Part shown: positions 1-5,812 of the stretch, piece after piece
Layout of the letters: every line of letters starts with the position of its first letter
How positions within the stretch are numbered: the first letter of the stretch is position 1
NCBI GenBank assembly: GCA_964542855.1
Contig: CAZIWJ010000219.1
Coordinates: forward strand, 1-6,113
Length of the DNA: 6,113 bases
Reading direction: 5' to 3'
Source of the DNA: CAZIWJ01 sp964542855
GTDB taxonomy: Bacteria > Bacteroidota > Bacteroidia > Cytophagales > Cyclobacteriaceae
Made by a program: the position numbers and the translations under genes
Notes under the pieces: generated by a model
What the model was told of the DNA's origin: nothing
Databases searched by the model: none
Seen by the model: the letters and a program-made list of their open reading frames with translations, nothing else

Positions 1-53
1 ACCCGTGTTACCAGGATGAAAACCTGGCGTCCTAACCCCTAGACGAACGGACC
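1..53 (-). tRNA. tRNA-Glu (anticodon UUC), 5' part only
   Basis: On the minus strand the sequence begins GGTCCGT at base 53 (5' acceptor strand), followed by a D arm and then a perfect anticodon stem CCAGG/CCTGG at 11-27 enclosing the seven-base loop TTTTCAT. The anticodon is TTC (plus-strand bases 18-20), which reads glutamate codons GAA/GAG. The sequence continues into the first half of the T arm (ending ACGGGT on the minus strand) and is cut by the window edge, so the rest of the T arm and the 3' acceptor strand are missing. A strong Bacteroidota-type promoter lies just upstream. The visible part shows no damage, so this is truncation by the window rather than a broken gene. Confidence 0.93.
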
Positions 54-70
54 ATTTCGGAATTGGAATG

Positions 71-102
71 CAAATATAAGTGCTCATTTAAAATATCCAA
101 AA
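71..102 (-). promoter_or_regulatory. Promoter for tRNA-Glu (Bacteroidota type)
   Basis: Read on the minus strand, TTTTG (98-102) is followed by a 19-nt spacer, counted from the TTG, and a perfect TAnnTTTG element (TATATTTG, 71-78). This matches the -33/-7 promoter consensus known for Bacteroidota primary sigma factors. Transcription would start near base 65, leaving a short leader before the tRNA 5' end at 53. The assignment rests on sequence match and position; the start site is inferred. Confidence 0.72.
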
Positions 103-205
103 CCTAAACAAACCTTATTTGCGATCTTGCTCTTATCAACGCTTCGTCATTTTAAAAAGTTCTGGCAGCCACGGAAAACTTATTCGCATCGCTAACAGCA
201 AAACA

Positions 206-236
206 TTGGTTTATCTGTTACTGTCTTTTAAATTTG
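206..236 (+). promoter_or_regulatory. Promoter for gap (Bacteroidota type)
   Basis: TTG at 206-208 is separated by 20 nt from a perfect TAnnTTTG element (TAAATTTG, 229-236). Transcription would begin around 242-245, giving a leader of only about 20 nt before the gap ATG at 263. The leader is A/T-rich with no Shine-Dalgarno motif, as is usual in Bacteroidota. This promoter faces away from the tRNA-Glu promoter, with about 100 bp between them. Confidence 0.7.
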
Positions 237-262
237 AGCAGTTTTAACTTAAACATGTTCTC

Positions 263-1264
263 ATGTCCAAAATAAAAGTTGCAATTAATGGTTTTGGTCG
301 CATTGGCCGCGTTACCCTGCGTGCACTGCTCCAGAAAGAAAATGTTGAAATAATTGCCGTTAACGACCTCACTGATACTAAAACACTGGCTCACCTGCTG
401 AAATGGGACTCTATTCACGGTAAGTTTCCGGGTACCGTTGAAACCGACGGAAATAACCTGGTGATTAACGGCAATACTGTAAAAGTTTTTGCTGAGCGCG
501 ATCCTGCCCAATTGCCCTGGAGCGAACATAGTATTGATGTTGTACTGGAATCAACGGGTATTTTCCGCGACGAAGAAGGTGCCGGTAAGCATATTACCGC
601 CGGTGCAAAAATGGTGGTAATATCGGCTCCTGCAAAGGGCAATATACCCACCGTGGTGCTGGGTGTAAACGAAGAGACCCTATCGGGCAACGAAGCCATT
701 ATTTCCAATGCAAGCTGCACCACGAATTGCCTTGCTCCTGTAGCCATGGTGATACACGAAAATTTCGGCATTGAAAAGGGCTTCATCACTACCGTTCACG
801 CTTATACTTCCGACCAGCGAATTCACGATGCCCCTCATTCCGATTTACGCCGGGCCCGGGCTGCTGCCATTAACATTATTCCTACAACCACCGGAGCAGC
901 CAAAGCGGTAGGCAAGGTGATGCCCGAACTGAAGGGTAAGTTGGATGGTAATGCCGTGCGTGTTCCCACCCCTTCCGGCTCACTAACCGACATGGTATTT
1001 CATTTAAGCAAGGACGTTACTACTGAAGAGGTAAATGCCACCCTGAGAAAGGCGGCTGAAGATCCGTTAAAGGGTATCCTGGAGTACACCGATGAGCCAC
1101 TGGTATCGACCGATATTATTGGCAACCCACATTCTTCTATTTTCGATTCCCAGATGACCGTTGCTAACGGCAACCTGGTAAAAATGGTATCCTGGTACGA
1201 TAACGAAGCCGGCTACTCTTATCGTTCTGCCGATATGATTGAACGACTGGGTAGCATGCTCTAA
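263..1264 (+). CDS. gap: Type I glyceraldehyde-3-phosphate dehydrogenase
   Basis: This cytoplasmic enzyme of glycolysis and gluconeogenesis converts glyceraldehyde-3-phosphate, phosphate and NAD+ to 1,3-bisphosphoglycerate and NADH. At 333 residues it has the normal family length and is intact. The N-terminal Rossmann fold shows NGFGRIGR (residues 9-16) and Asp35, which favours NAD over NADP. The active-site motif SCTTNC lies at 151-156 with catalytic Cys152; the partner His179 sits in TTVHAYT, and the phosphate-binding TTTGAAKAV (208-216) and RVPTPSGS (233-240) are present. The residue equivalent to Leu187 of Bacillus GAPDH is Ala190, while the following Pro191 is kept. The chosen ATG gives the canonical start MSKIKVAINGFGRIG; an out-of-frame ATG lies 8 bases upstream. 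The gene is monocistronic: own promoter, terminator just after the TAA, convergent neighbour. Confidence 0.98.
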   Translation: MSKIKVAINGFGRIGRVTLRALLQKENVEIIAVNDLTDTKTLAHLLKWDSIHGKFPGTVETDGNNLVINGNTVKVFAERDPAQLPWSEHSIDVVLESTGIFRDEEGAGKHITAGAKMVVISAPAKGNIPTVVLGVNEETLSGNEAIISNASCTTNCLAPVAMVIHENFGIEKGFITTVHAYTSDQRIHDAPHSDLRRARAAAINIIPTTTGAAKAVGKVMPELKGKLDGNAVRVPTPSGSLTDMVFHLSKDVTTEEVNATLRKAAEDPLKGILEYTDEPLVSTDIIGNPHSSIFDSQMTVANGNLVKMVSWYDNEAGYSYRSADMIERLGSML

Positions 1265-1272
1265 TTCATTTA

Positions 1273-1287
1273 AACTACCTGGTAGTT
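1273..1287. repeat. Short perfect inverted repeat before the gap terminator
   Basis: AACTACC (1273-1279) and GGTAGTT (1281-1287) are perfect reverse complements around a single T. The centre is too tight for a normal RNA loop unless the innermost pair opens to leave three bases. It directly abuts the gap terminator stem, so it could act as a second hairpin in the 3' end or as a protein-binding palindrome. Its role is unknown. Confidence 0.5.
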
Positions 1288-1312
1288 AAGGGAGCTAGAC
1301 GCTCCCTTTTTA
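1288..1312 (+). terminator. Intrinsic terminator of gap
   Basis: A perfect stem GGGAGC/GCTCCC (1290-1295 and 1301-1306), extendable by two A-T pairs, encloses the five-base loop TAGAC and runs straight into TTTTTATTTATT. It starts about 25 bp after the gap stop codon. The T-tract overlaps the stop codon (1310-1312) of the convergent sensor gene. Read from the other strand the stem is followed by only two T residues, so it should terminate gap much better than the sensor gene. Confidence 0.88.
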
Positions 1313-3598
1313 TTTATTGCTGGTTTTAGACGTTGAACCAGACTTTGTTTTGCCCGTTCGGGTAGTGCTCGATTTACTCTCTACTTCGTCTATTTTCGCC
1401 TTCAATTCCTGCTCCCGCTGGTTAGATTCTTCCAGCTTACTTTCTAATTCTTTCTTCAATTTGGTAAGCCTGGTATTTTCCCGGTTCAGTTCTTCGTTGG
1501 TGTAGGCCATCTTTTTAAAATTTTCCTGTTGTTCAGCCTGCTGGGCTTCGAGCGTTCTTTCAATTTCTTTGCGCTCGTTAATGTCGGTGATATAACCGGT
1601 CCACACTGTACCTTCGAGTTCGGCCGCATGTTTCGGCCGCCCAAACATATGAATCCACTTGTAGTTTCCGTTATCATCAGCTACCCGGCCTTCCCAATTC
1701 AGGGAAGACGTTTCACTGGCAGAAACCGAAATGCCTGAATCAAAAGAAGCCAGATCATCCTGGTGTACTTTTATCACATCTTCAATCCGGATGGCTTTCA
1801 GGGCATTTTCGGGTGTAGTTCCCAGCAGTTTGGTGCTTCCCTGGCTTACATAAATGAAGCGCATGCTTCCCCTTTCGTCCAGTAGCATCTGGAACAGTAC
1901 CCCCGGCAATTCATTAGTAATTTCTGTAAACTGTTCGTCCTTGCGTTGCAACTCCATCTGGCGGCGCTGCATTTCTTCCTGGGTAGCCTGCAGTTCCTCG
2001 TTATTCTGACGCATCTCTTCCTCCTGCGCTTTCATTTCTTCTTCGTTCTGCTGTGCTTCTTCGAGCAACTGTGCCGTGCGGGTGCTCACCTTTACGCTGG
2101 TAATGGTAGAAGCAACACTCTCACTCAGCTTCTTAATAAAATCGATCTGGTAGTTTTCAAATTCATGAAAAGAAGCAATTTCCAGTATACCTGAAATTTC
2201 TTCGTTTACCATTAATGGCATAATTAGCAGGCAGTGCGGGGTAGCCTCCCCTAAACCGGAAGTAATGTTAATGTAGTTATCCGGAATAGCAGTAAGGTAA
2301 ATCATTTCTTTTTCCAGGTAGGCCTGCCCTACCAGCGATTCCCCGATTTCAATTTTCTTTTCCAGGAATTTCTGGCGGTCGTAAGCAAAGCAGGCAGCCA
2401 GGTTCAGGTATTCTTCTTCGTGCTCATCGAGGATAAACAGCCCTCCCTGGTTAGCCCCGGTATACTTTACTACAAAGCGAACCACGTCGAGGTATAGCTC
2501 TTCGCTGTTATCATAATTCTTTCGCAGGATGTCGCCGATTTCGGCTAAGCCGGTGGTAGTCCAGCTTCGTTTGCGGTCTTCCTCAGCTACGTGCGATAGT
2601 TTATCCCGCATTTGGATTAATGAGTTACCCAGCATATCGTGTTCACTGGCGGGCTCAAATGGAGTATCGAAGCTTCCCTCACCAATATCATTAGCAAATT
2701 TGCTGGCCTTCTTCAGGTTTTTACTTAGCCGGTTACCGGCTACAATTACCGTATTTAACTCGTCATCCGATTCCGCAATCTCATCGGGAAGTTTACCATT
2801 CGACAGTTGATCCAGCAGGCCGGCCGGGCGTTTAACCGACTCATTCAGTTTTTTCAGCAACACGTAAGCCAGCAAACCACTAACCAGTACTCCAATTACC
2901 GATATGAGCAACAGGTAACTGTTGGTTTGCCTGATCGATTGCTGTACGTTGGCTGTTTTAGTATTTGCCGATTCCAGTTGGCTTTCGTAAAGAGGATCAA
3001 TAACATTCATGATATTATCACGAATGGGCTTCACTTCTGTGTTCAGTACTTCAACAATCTGCTCCCGTTTTCTTTTTTCCACGAGCAACTGATTCAGCAC
3101 TTCAGCAGCGCTCGAGGAATCGGCCGTGGCCAGGGTTGCATTGCCGGCGTTTAACTCATCTCCTCTACTGGCAATATCATAAAGCCTATCCTGAATTTCT
3201 TTATACCTGGGAAGTAGCGCGGTGAGCGTATCGAGATATTGCCTTTCAACTTCCAGGAGCTGGCTTTCCCGTTTTTTAATGCTATCGAGATTAGCAAAAA
3301 CTGCGTTTTCCCAAATTTCGTTGCTCAGTGTTACCTGGCCAGCATCCCGGGACATAAAATACCCCCGCTGAATGGTAGACACCCGGTTAATGGCGCTCGA
3401 TAAACCCTGCGTGTAAGCAACTAACGGCATGCTTATTTCGCTCACCATATTGCTTGCCTTCAGCGTGTTGGAATTTTGAATTAATACATAAGCGTTAAAG
3501 CTTATCATTACCGTTAAAAAGGTAGATACCAGGAGGATTACCCGGTTTCTCAAGCCTTTATTTTTTCTTACTTTATCCTGCTTGCTGTCGTTTTGCAT
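1310..3598 (-). CDS. Two-TM sensor with tandem HAMP, GAF, PAS; no output domain
   Basis: This is an inner-membrane signalling protein of 762 residues. After a basic N-terminus comes TM1 (about 19-40), then a helical extracytoplasmic region of about 185 residues with a Gln-Arg-Gly-Tyr motif at 77-80, resembling 4HB_MCP/CHASE3 sensor bundles, then TM2 (about 227-249). Next come two HAMP-like units (about 251-337; acidic/Leu signatures near 277-281 and 319-323), a GAF domain (about 350-503, with GLVGQ-like SLVGQAYLEKE and SGLGEA), a Glu/Gln-rich coiled coil (508-555), a PAS domain with PAC end (about 556-680, closing GYITDINERKE), a second coiled coil (680-742) and a basic Ser/Thr/Lys tail. No HisKA, HATPase, GGDEF, EAL, receiver or MCP signalling domain is visible, and the protein ends at a proper stop. 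The start ATG gives a sensible membrane protein; the upstream signal is A-rich only. Partner and ligand are unknown. Confidence 0.88.
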   Translation of the reverse strand: MQNDSKQDKVRKNKGLRNRVILLVSTFLTVMISFNAYVLIQNSNTLKASNMVSEISMPLVAYTQGLSSAINRVSTIQRGYFMSRDAGQVTLSNEIWENAVFANLDSIKKRESQLLEVERQYLDTLTALLPRYKEIQDRLYDIASRGDELNAGNATLATADSSSAAEVLNQLLVEKRKREQIVEVLNTEVKPIRDNIMNVIDPLYESQLESANTKTANVQQSIRQTNSYLLLISVIGVLVSGLLAYVLLKKLNESVKRPAGLLDQLSNGKLPDEIAESDDELNTVIVAGNRLSKNLKKASKFANDIGEGSFDTPFEPASEHDMLGNSLIQMRDKLSHVAEEDRKRSWTTTGLAEIGDILRKNYDNSEELYLDVVRFVVKYTGANQGGLFILDEHEEEYLNLAACFAYDRQKFLEKKIEIGESLVGQAYLEKEMIYLTAIPDNYINITSGLGEATPHCLLIMPLMVNEEISGILEIASFHEFENYQIDFIKKLSESVASTITSVKVSTRTAQLLEEAQQNEEEMKAQEEEMRQNNEELQATQEEMQRRQMELQRKDEQFTEITNELPGVLFQMLLDERGSMRFIYVSQGSTKLLGTTPENALKAIRIEDVIKVHQDDLASFDSGISVSASETSSLNWEGRVADDNGNYKWIHMFGRPKHAAELEGTVWTGYITDINERKEIERTLEAQQAEQQENFKKMAYTNEELNRENTRLTKLKKELESKLEESNQREQELKAKIDEVESKSSTTRTGKTKSGSTSKTSNK

Positions 3599-3602
3599 GG
3601 GT

Positions 3603-3627
3603 ATTGTGCTTTCTTTAATCGCACAAT
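3603..3627. repeat. Inverted repeat in the sensor gene leader
   Basis: ATTGTGC (3603-3609) and GCACAAT (3621-3627) are perfect 7-bp arms separated by 11 nt, ending five bases before the sensor ATG at 3598. On the sensor's mRNA the loop carries the A-rich stretch GATTAAAGAAA, the only sequence resembling a ribosome-binding region here. A hairpin would therefore control access to the start, while as DNA it has the spacing of a dimeric repressor site. Which one, if either, is inference. Confidence 0.5.
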
Positions 3628-3701
3628 GTTAACCATTTAAACAGATAGAGGATAAACAGCCCGGAATCAGCACCGGCCGGTTAACGTAAGGAATCAATAA
3701 A

Positions 3702-3735
3702 CAAACTCATATTTTATTCATTAGCCGGCAACAAA
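3702..3735 (-). promoter_or_regulatory. Candidate promoter of the sensor gene
   Basis: Read on the minus strand, TTTGTTG (3729-3735) is followed, 19 nt after its TTG, by TGAGTTTG (3702-3709), one base off the Bacteroidota TAnnTTTG element. Transcription from here would leave a leader of roughly 100 nt that includes the inverted repeat next to the start codon. The left arm of the long inverted repeat 3711-3844 lies inside the promoter spacer. The match is imperfect, so this is a candidate only. Confidence 0.33.
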
Positions 3736-3844
3736 CTGAATCCGGATTATAAATTAATAACCGGAAGAAAAGCCATATAGCAAGGGAATGATGCGTTACA
3801 CCCACCAGAAACCACCATTGCCGGCGTAAGCTAATGAATTAAAT
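3711..3844. repeat. Long inverted repeat flanking about 100 bp (possible small mobile element or operator pair)
   Basis: The 15-base segment 3711-3725 (attttattcattagc) matches the reverse complement of 3830-3844 at 14 of 15 positions. Just inside, GCCGGCAA (3724-3731) is the exact reverse complement of TTGCCGGC (3818-3825); the right side has about six extra bases between the two blocks. The outer ends are 134 bp apart and the interior is non-coding. This resembles the terminal inverted repeats of a miniature transposable element, but I see no convincing target-site duplication. The left arm overlaps the candidate sensor promoter. Confidence 0.45.
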
Positions 3845-3894
3845 AGCCGGGCGGTTATAGTATGCAGAAATACAACAAGGGTAATATTTTCACC

Positions 3895-4524
3895 TTAAAA
3901 ATCGAGTGGATCGAGGTACTTGAAGTGTCCGTTCATGCTAATGCGTTCTTTAGTGCGCTCCATTTCTTTTAATACCGGGATCGTTTTACGAAGGTGATCG
4001 AGCAGGAATTGTTGCCGTTCGTTTTCCTGGGTAATCTGGATCAGGGCGTATTCTTCTTCTATCGATAACCCTACCTTATGGCCAATTTCAAAGCTGTTGA
4101 TGGAAGAGGCATCGAATTCTTCGGTACTCAGTTTCATTAAACCGAATAATTCGTTTACCAATTGATAAAGTTCCTCTTTTAGCTGGAAATCAGGATTATC
4201 AATATTTTCAAGGAAAAATACATCTCCCCCGGCGTATAATTTACCACTAACCGGGTTTTGAAAGGTCATGACCTTAAATACGCGCTGGGCAACGGTGGCA
4301 ACGTCCATGCGGCCGTCGGGATACTTTTTAACGATGTCCGTTACAGCTACCTCTGTACCATACTCAATGGCACTTTTAATGTAAGATGGAATACCAAAAG
4401 TAGACTGTTGCTCAACGCATTCGTTAACCAGTTGCTTGTATCGCTCTTCAAAAATATGCAGGTTTAGCTGCTCTCCGGGAAAAGCAACCAGGTTTAGGGG
4501 AAAAAGAGGCAAGTAATTCTCCAT
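3895..4524 (-). CDS. Stand-alone Lon N-terminal (substrate-binding) domain protein
   Basis: This 209-residue cytoplasmic protein consists of the Lon N-terminal substrate-binding fold without the AAA+ ATPase or protease domains. The hallmark opening, PLFPLNLVAFPGEQLNLHIF at residues 6-25 followed by EERYKQLV, is present. A beta-rich core follows, with GRMDVATVAQRVFKV at 71-85, then a helical C-terminal part (about 113-195) and a conserved-looking end NGHFKYLDPLDF. The length is normal for such single-domain relatives. The family is thought to bind polypeptides or act as an adaptor, but the specific role is unknown. The ATG immediately precedes the conserved opening, so the start is secure; there is no Shine-Dalgarno site. 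It follows hemW by 63 bp on the same strand, so co-transcription is plausible. Confidence 0.92.
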   Translation of the reverse strand: MENYLPLFPLNLVAFPGEQLNLHIFEERYKQLVNECVEQQSTFGIPSYIKSAIEYGTEVAVTDIVKKYPDGRMDVATVAQRVFKVMTFQNPVSGKLYAGGDVFFLENIDNPDFQLKEELYQLVNELFGLMKLSTEEFDASSINSFEIGHKVGLSIEEEYALIQITQENERQQFLLDHLRKTIPVLKEMERTKERISMNGHFKYLDPLDF

Positions 4525-4587
4525 TTACTAAAAAAGTTTTGATACCACAATCCAGAAAGTTGCCAGATTGTTTGCAATTATTAACGC

Positions 4588-5718
4588 TTAAACAATAAAT
4601 AACTCCCACGCAACCTGATCGGCAAAAAGTTTACCTTTTTGCGTGAGCAAAAGTGTATTATTTTCAATGCTTACTAACGATTCCATTTCTTTTAGCTTCT
4701 CACCCTGCCTGGCTACCAGGTCGTAATTGAACTGATCTTTAAAAATGTTGAGTTCGCAGCCCCAGCGGGTTCTGAGTCCGGTCATAAGATACTCGTTAAT
4801 CTGATCTTCCCGACTCAGCGTTTCGGTGGTTGCCGGAATTTTATTTTCGTTAATTGCTTTGTAGTACAATACGTTATTCGCCACGTTGTACTGGCGCCCA
4901 ACCCGGTTAAACGAATGGGCGGAAGGCCCTAAACCAAGGTAGGGAACCTGTTTCCAGTAGTTGGTATTATGTTTGGAATACTGGCCGGGTAAACAAAAGT
5001 TAGATATCTCGTAATGTTCATAATTATTATCGGTAAGCACATCAACTAGCTGTGTAAACTGTTCAGCTGCCCGGTCTTCGTTAACGGGTTTCATCAGACC
5101 CTTTTTCACCCGGTTGCCGAATACCGTTTTATCTTCAATCGTTAGGCAGTAAGAAGAAATATGGGGAACGTTTAGTTCAATGGCTTTATCCAGGTCTTGC
5201 TGCCAGCTTGTGCTGGTAGAGCCTGGCAGTGCGTAAATTAAATCAACACTGATGTTTTCCAGCCCCAGGTCCTGGGCGTTTCGAACTGCCCGCACTGCCT
5301 GCCCGGCATCATGGGCCCGGTTCAGGTAACGAAGCTGTGCATCGTGAAAGCTCTGGATGCCCAAACTAAGCCGGTTAATTCCAGCCTGCATAAATGCATT
5401 AATTTTTTGTGACTGATGAAAATCATCAGGGTTGGCTTCCAGCGTAATTTCAGCCGGGCTGGCCAACCCGAAGCGGTGCTGCACTTCATCGATTAACCGG
5501 GATATATTATCTGCACCGGCCATCGATGGCGTTCCCCCGCCAAAATACAGCGTGGTAACTGGGTCATTTTTCAGGTCGAGAAAATGGCGCTGGAGCTCCA
5601 TTTCTTTAACGATAGCGTTGATAACCGGTTTAAGCGTGGTAGTTTTTGTACTGAAGTGAAAATCGCAGTAATGGCAGGCCTGCCTGCAAAATGGTATGTG
5701 AATGTAAATTCCCGACAC
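4588..5718 (-). CDS. hemW: Radical SAM family heme chaperone HemW
   Basis: HemW is a HemN-like radical SAM protein that binds heme and delivers it to client proteins such as respiratory enzymes; many databases mislabel it as oxygen-independent coproporphyrinogen oxidase. The 376-residue protein is full length. The 4Fe-4S/SAM motif is Cys11, Cys15 and Cys18 (CRQACHYC), followed by DF rather than the extra Cys of true HemN. Other family marks are GGGTPS (60-65), EANPDD (94-99), SLGIQSF (118-124), DLIYALPG (159-166), the HNTNYW motif (250-255) and GLGPSAHSF (262-270), with a HemN C-terminal helical domain after about residue 303. The start codon is GTG; an in-frame TAA lies just upstream with no ATG between, and the protein opens with the usual SGIYIHIPFC. 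No Shine-Dalgarno site is seen. Confidence 0.95.
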   Translation of the reverse strand: MSGIYIHIPFCRQACHYCDFHFSTKTTTLKPVINAIVKEMELQRHFLDLKNDPVTTLYFGGGTPSMAGADNISRLIDEVQHRFGLASPAEITLEANPDDFHQSQKINAFMQAGINRLSLGIQSFHDAQLRYLNRAHDAGQAVRAVRNAQDLGLENISVDLIYALPGSTSTSWQQDLDKAIELNVPHISSYCLTIEDKTVFGNRVKKGLMKPVNEDRAAEQFTQLVDVLTDNNYEHYEISNFCLPGQYSKHNTNYWKQVPYLGLGPSAHSFNRVGRQYNVANNVLYYKAINENKIPATTETLSREDQINEYLMTGLRTRWGCELNIFKDQFNYDLVARQGEKLKEMESLVSIENNTLLLTQKGKLFADQVAWELFIV

Positions 5719-5740
5719 CCGTTGGTTTTTAGTTTTATTC

Positions 5741-5760
5741 TACCTGTATAACAACAGGTA
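5741..5760. promoter_or_regulatory. Perfect inverted repeat upstream of hemW (operator or leader hairpin)
   Basis: TACCTGT (5741-5747) and ACAGGTA (5754-5760) are perfect 7-bp arms around the six bases ATAACA, 22 bp before the hemW GTG. The 20-bp dyad fits either a repressor operator or a small hairpin in the hemW leader. It is not followed by a T-run on either strand close enough to look like a terminator. Function is inferred from position only. Confidence 0.45.
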
Positions 5761-5781
5761 CGGTAATTTCCTTCATTTTGT

Positions 5782-5812
5782 CGAAATTTTACCTGAAATG
5801 AATAAGTGGCAA
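5782..5812 (-). promoter_or_regulatory. Weak candidate promoter of hemW
   Basis: Read on the minus strand, TTG (5810-5812) is followed after 18 nt by TAAAATTTCG (5782-5791), an imperfect version of the Bacteroidota -7 element. It would give a leader of about 55 nt containing the 5741-5760 dyad, and its upstream half lies in the long palindrome. The spacing and the final base deviate from consensus, so support is weak. Confidence 0.22.

Larger units (their letters stand above)
3599..3894. other. Non-coding spacer between the Lon-domain gene and the sensor gene
   Basis: This 296-bp stretch holds no plausible reading frame; stops are dense in all frames. It contains a candidate sensor promoter, a leader inverted repeat close to the sensor start, and a long inverted repeat (3711-3844). 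It also holds two perfect 10-bp palindromes, ACCGGCCGGT at 3672-3681 and AATCCGGATT at 3739-3748. CCGG occurs about eight times in 190 bp, clearly clustered compared with the flanking spacers. No strong intrinsic terminator for the upstream Lon-domain gene is visible: only a weak bulged hairpin around its stop codon (3877-3896) without a T-run. Confidence 0.7.

Noticed and set aside
218..789. Minus-strand frames antisense to gap (103 and 124 residues)
   Set aside because: They are shadows of the gap coding sequence with no recognisable domains.
3877..3896. Terminator for the Lon-domain gene at its stop codon
   Set aside because: Only about five pairs with a bulge and no following T-run on the minus strand; too weak to call.
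4548..4570. Inverted repeat CAATC/GATTG in the hemW to Lon-domain gap
   Set aside because: Five-base arms separated by 13 nt are expected by chance at this scale.
4588..5718. Oxygen-independent coproporphyrinogen III oxidase (HemN)
   Set aside because: The cysteine motif lacks the additional Cys of true HemN, the N-terminal HemN extension is missing, and the HNTNYW motif and length fit HemW.
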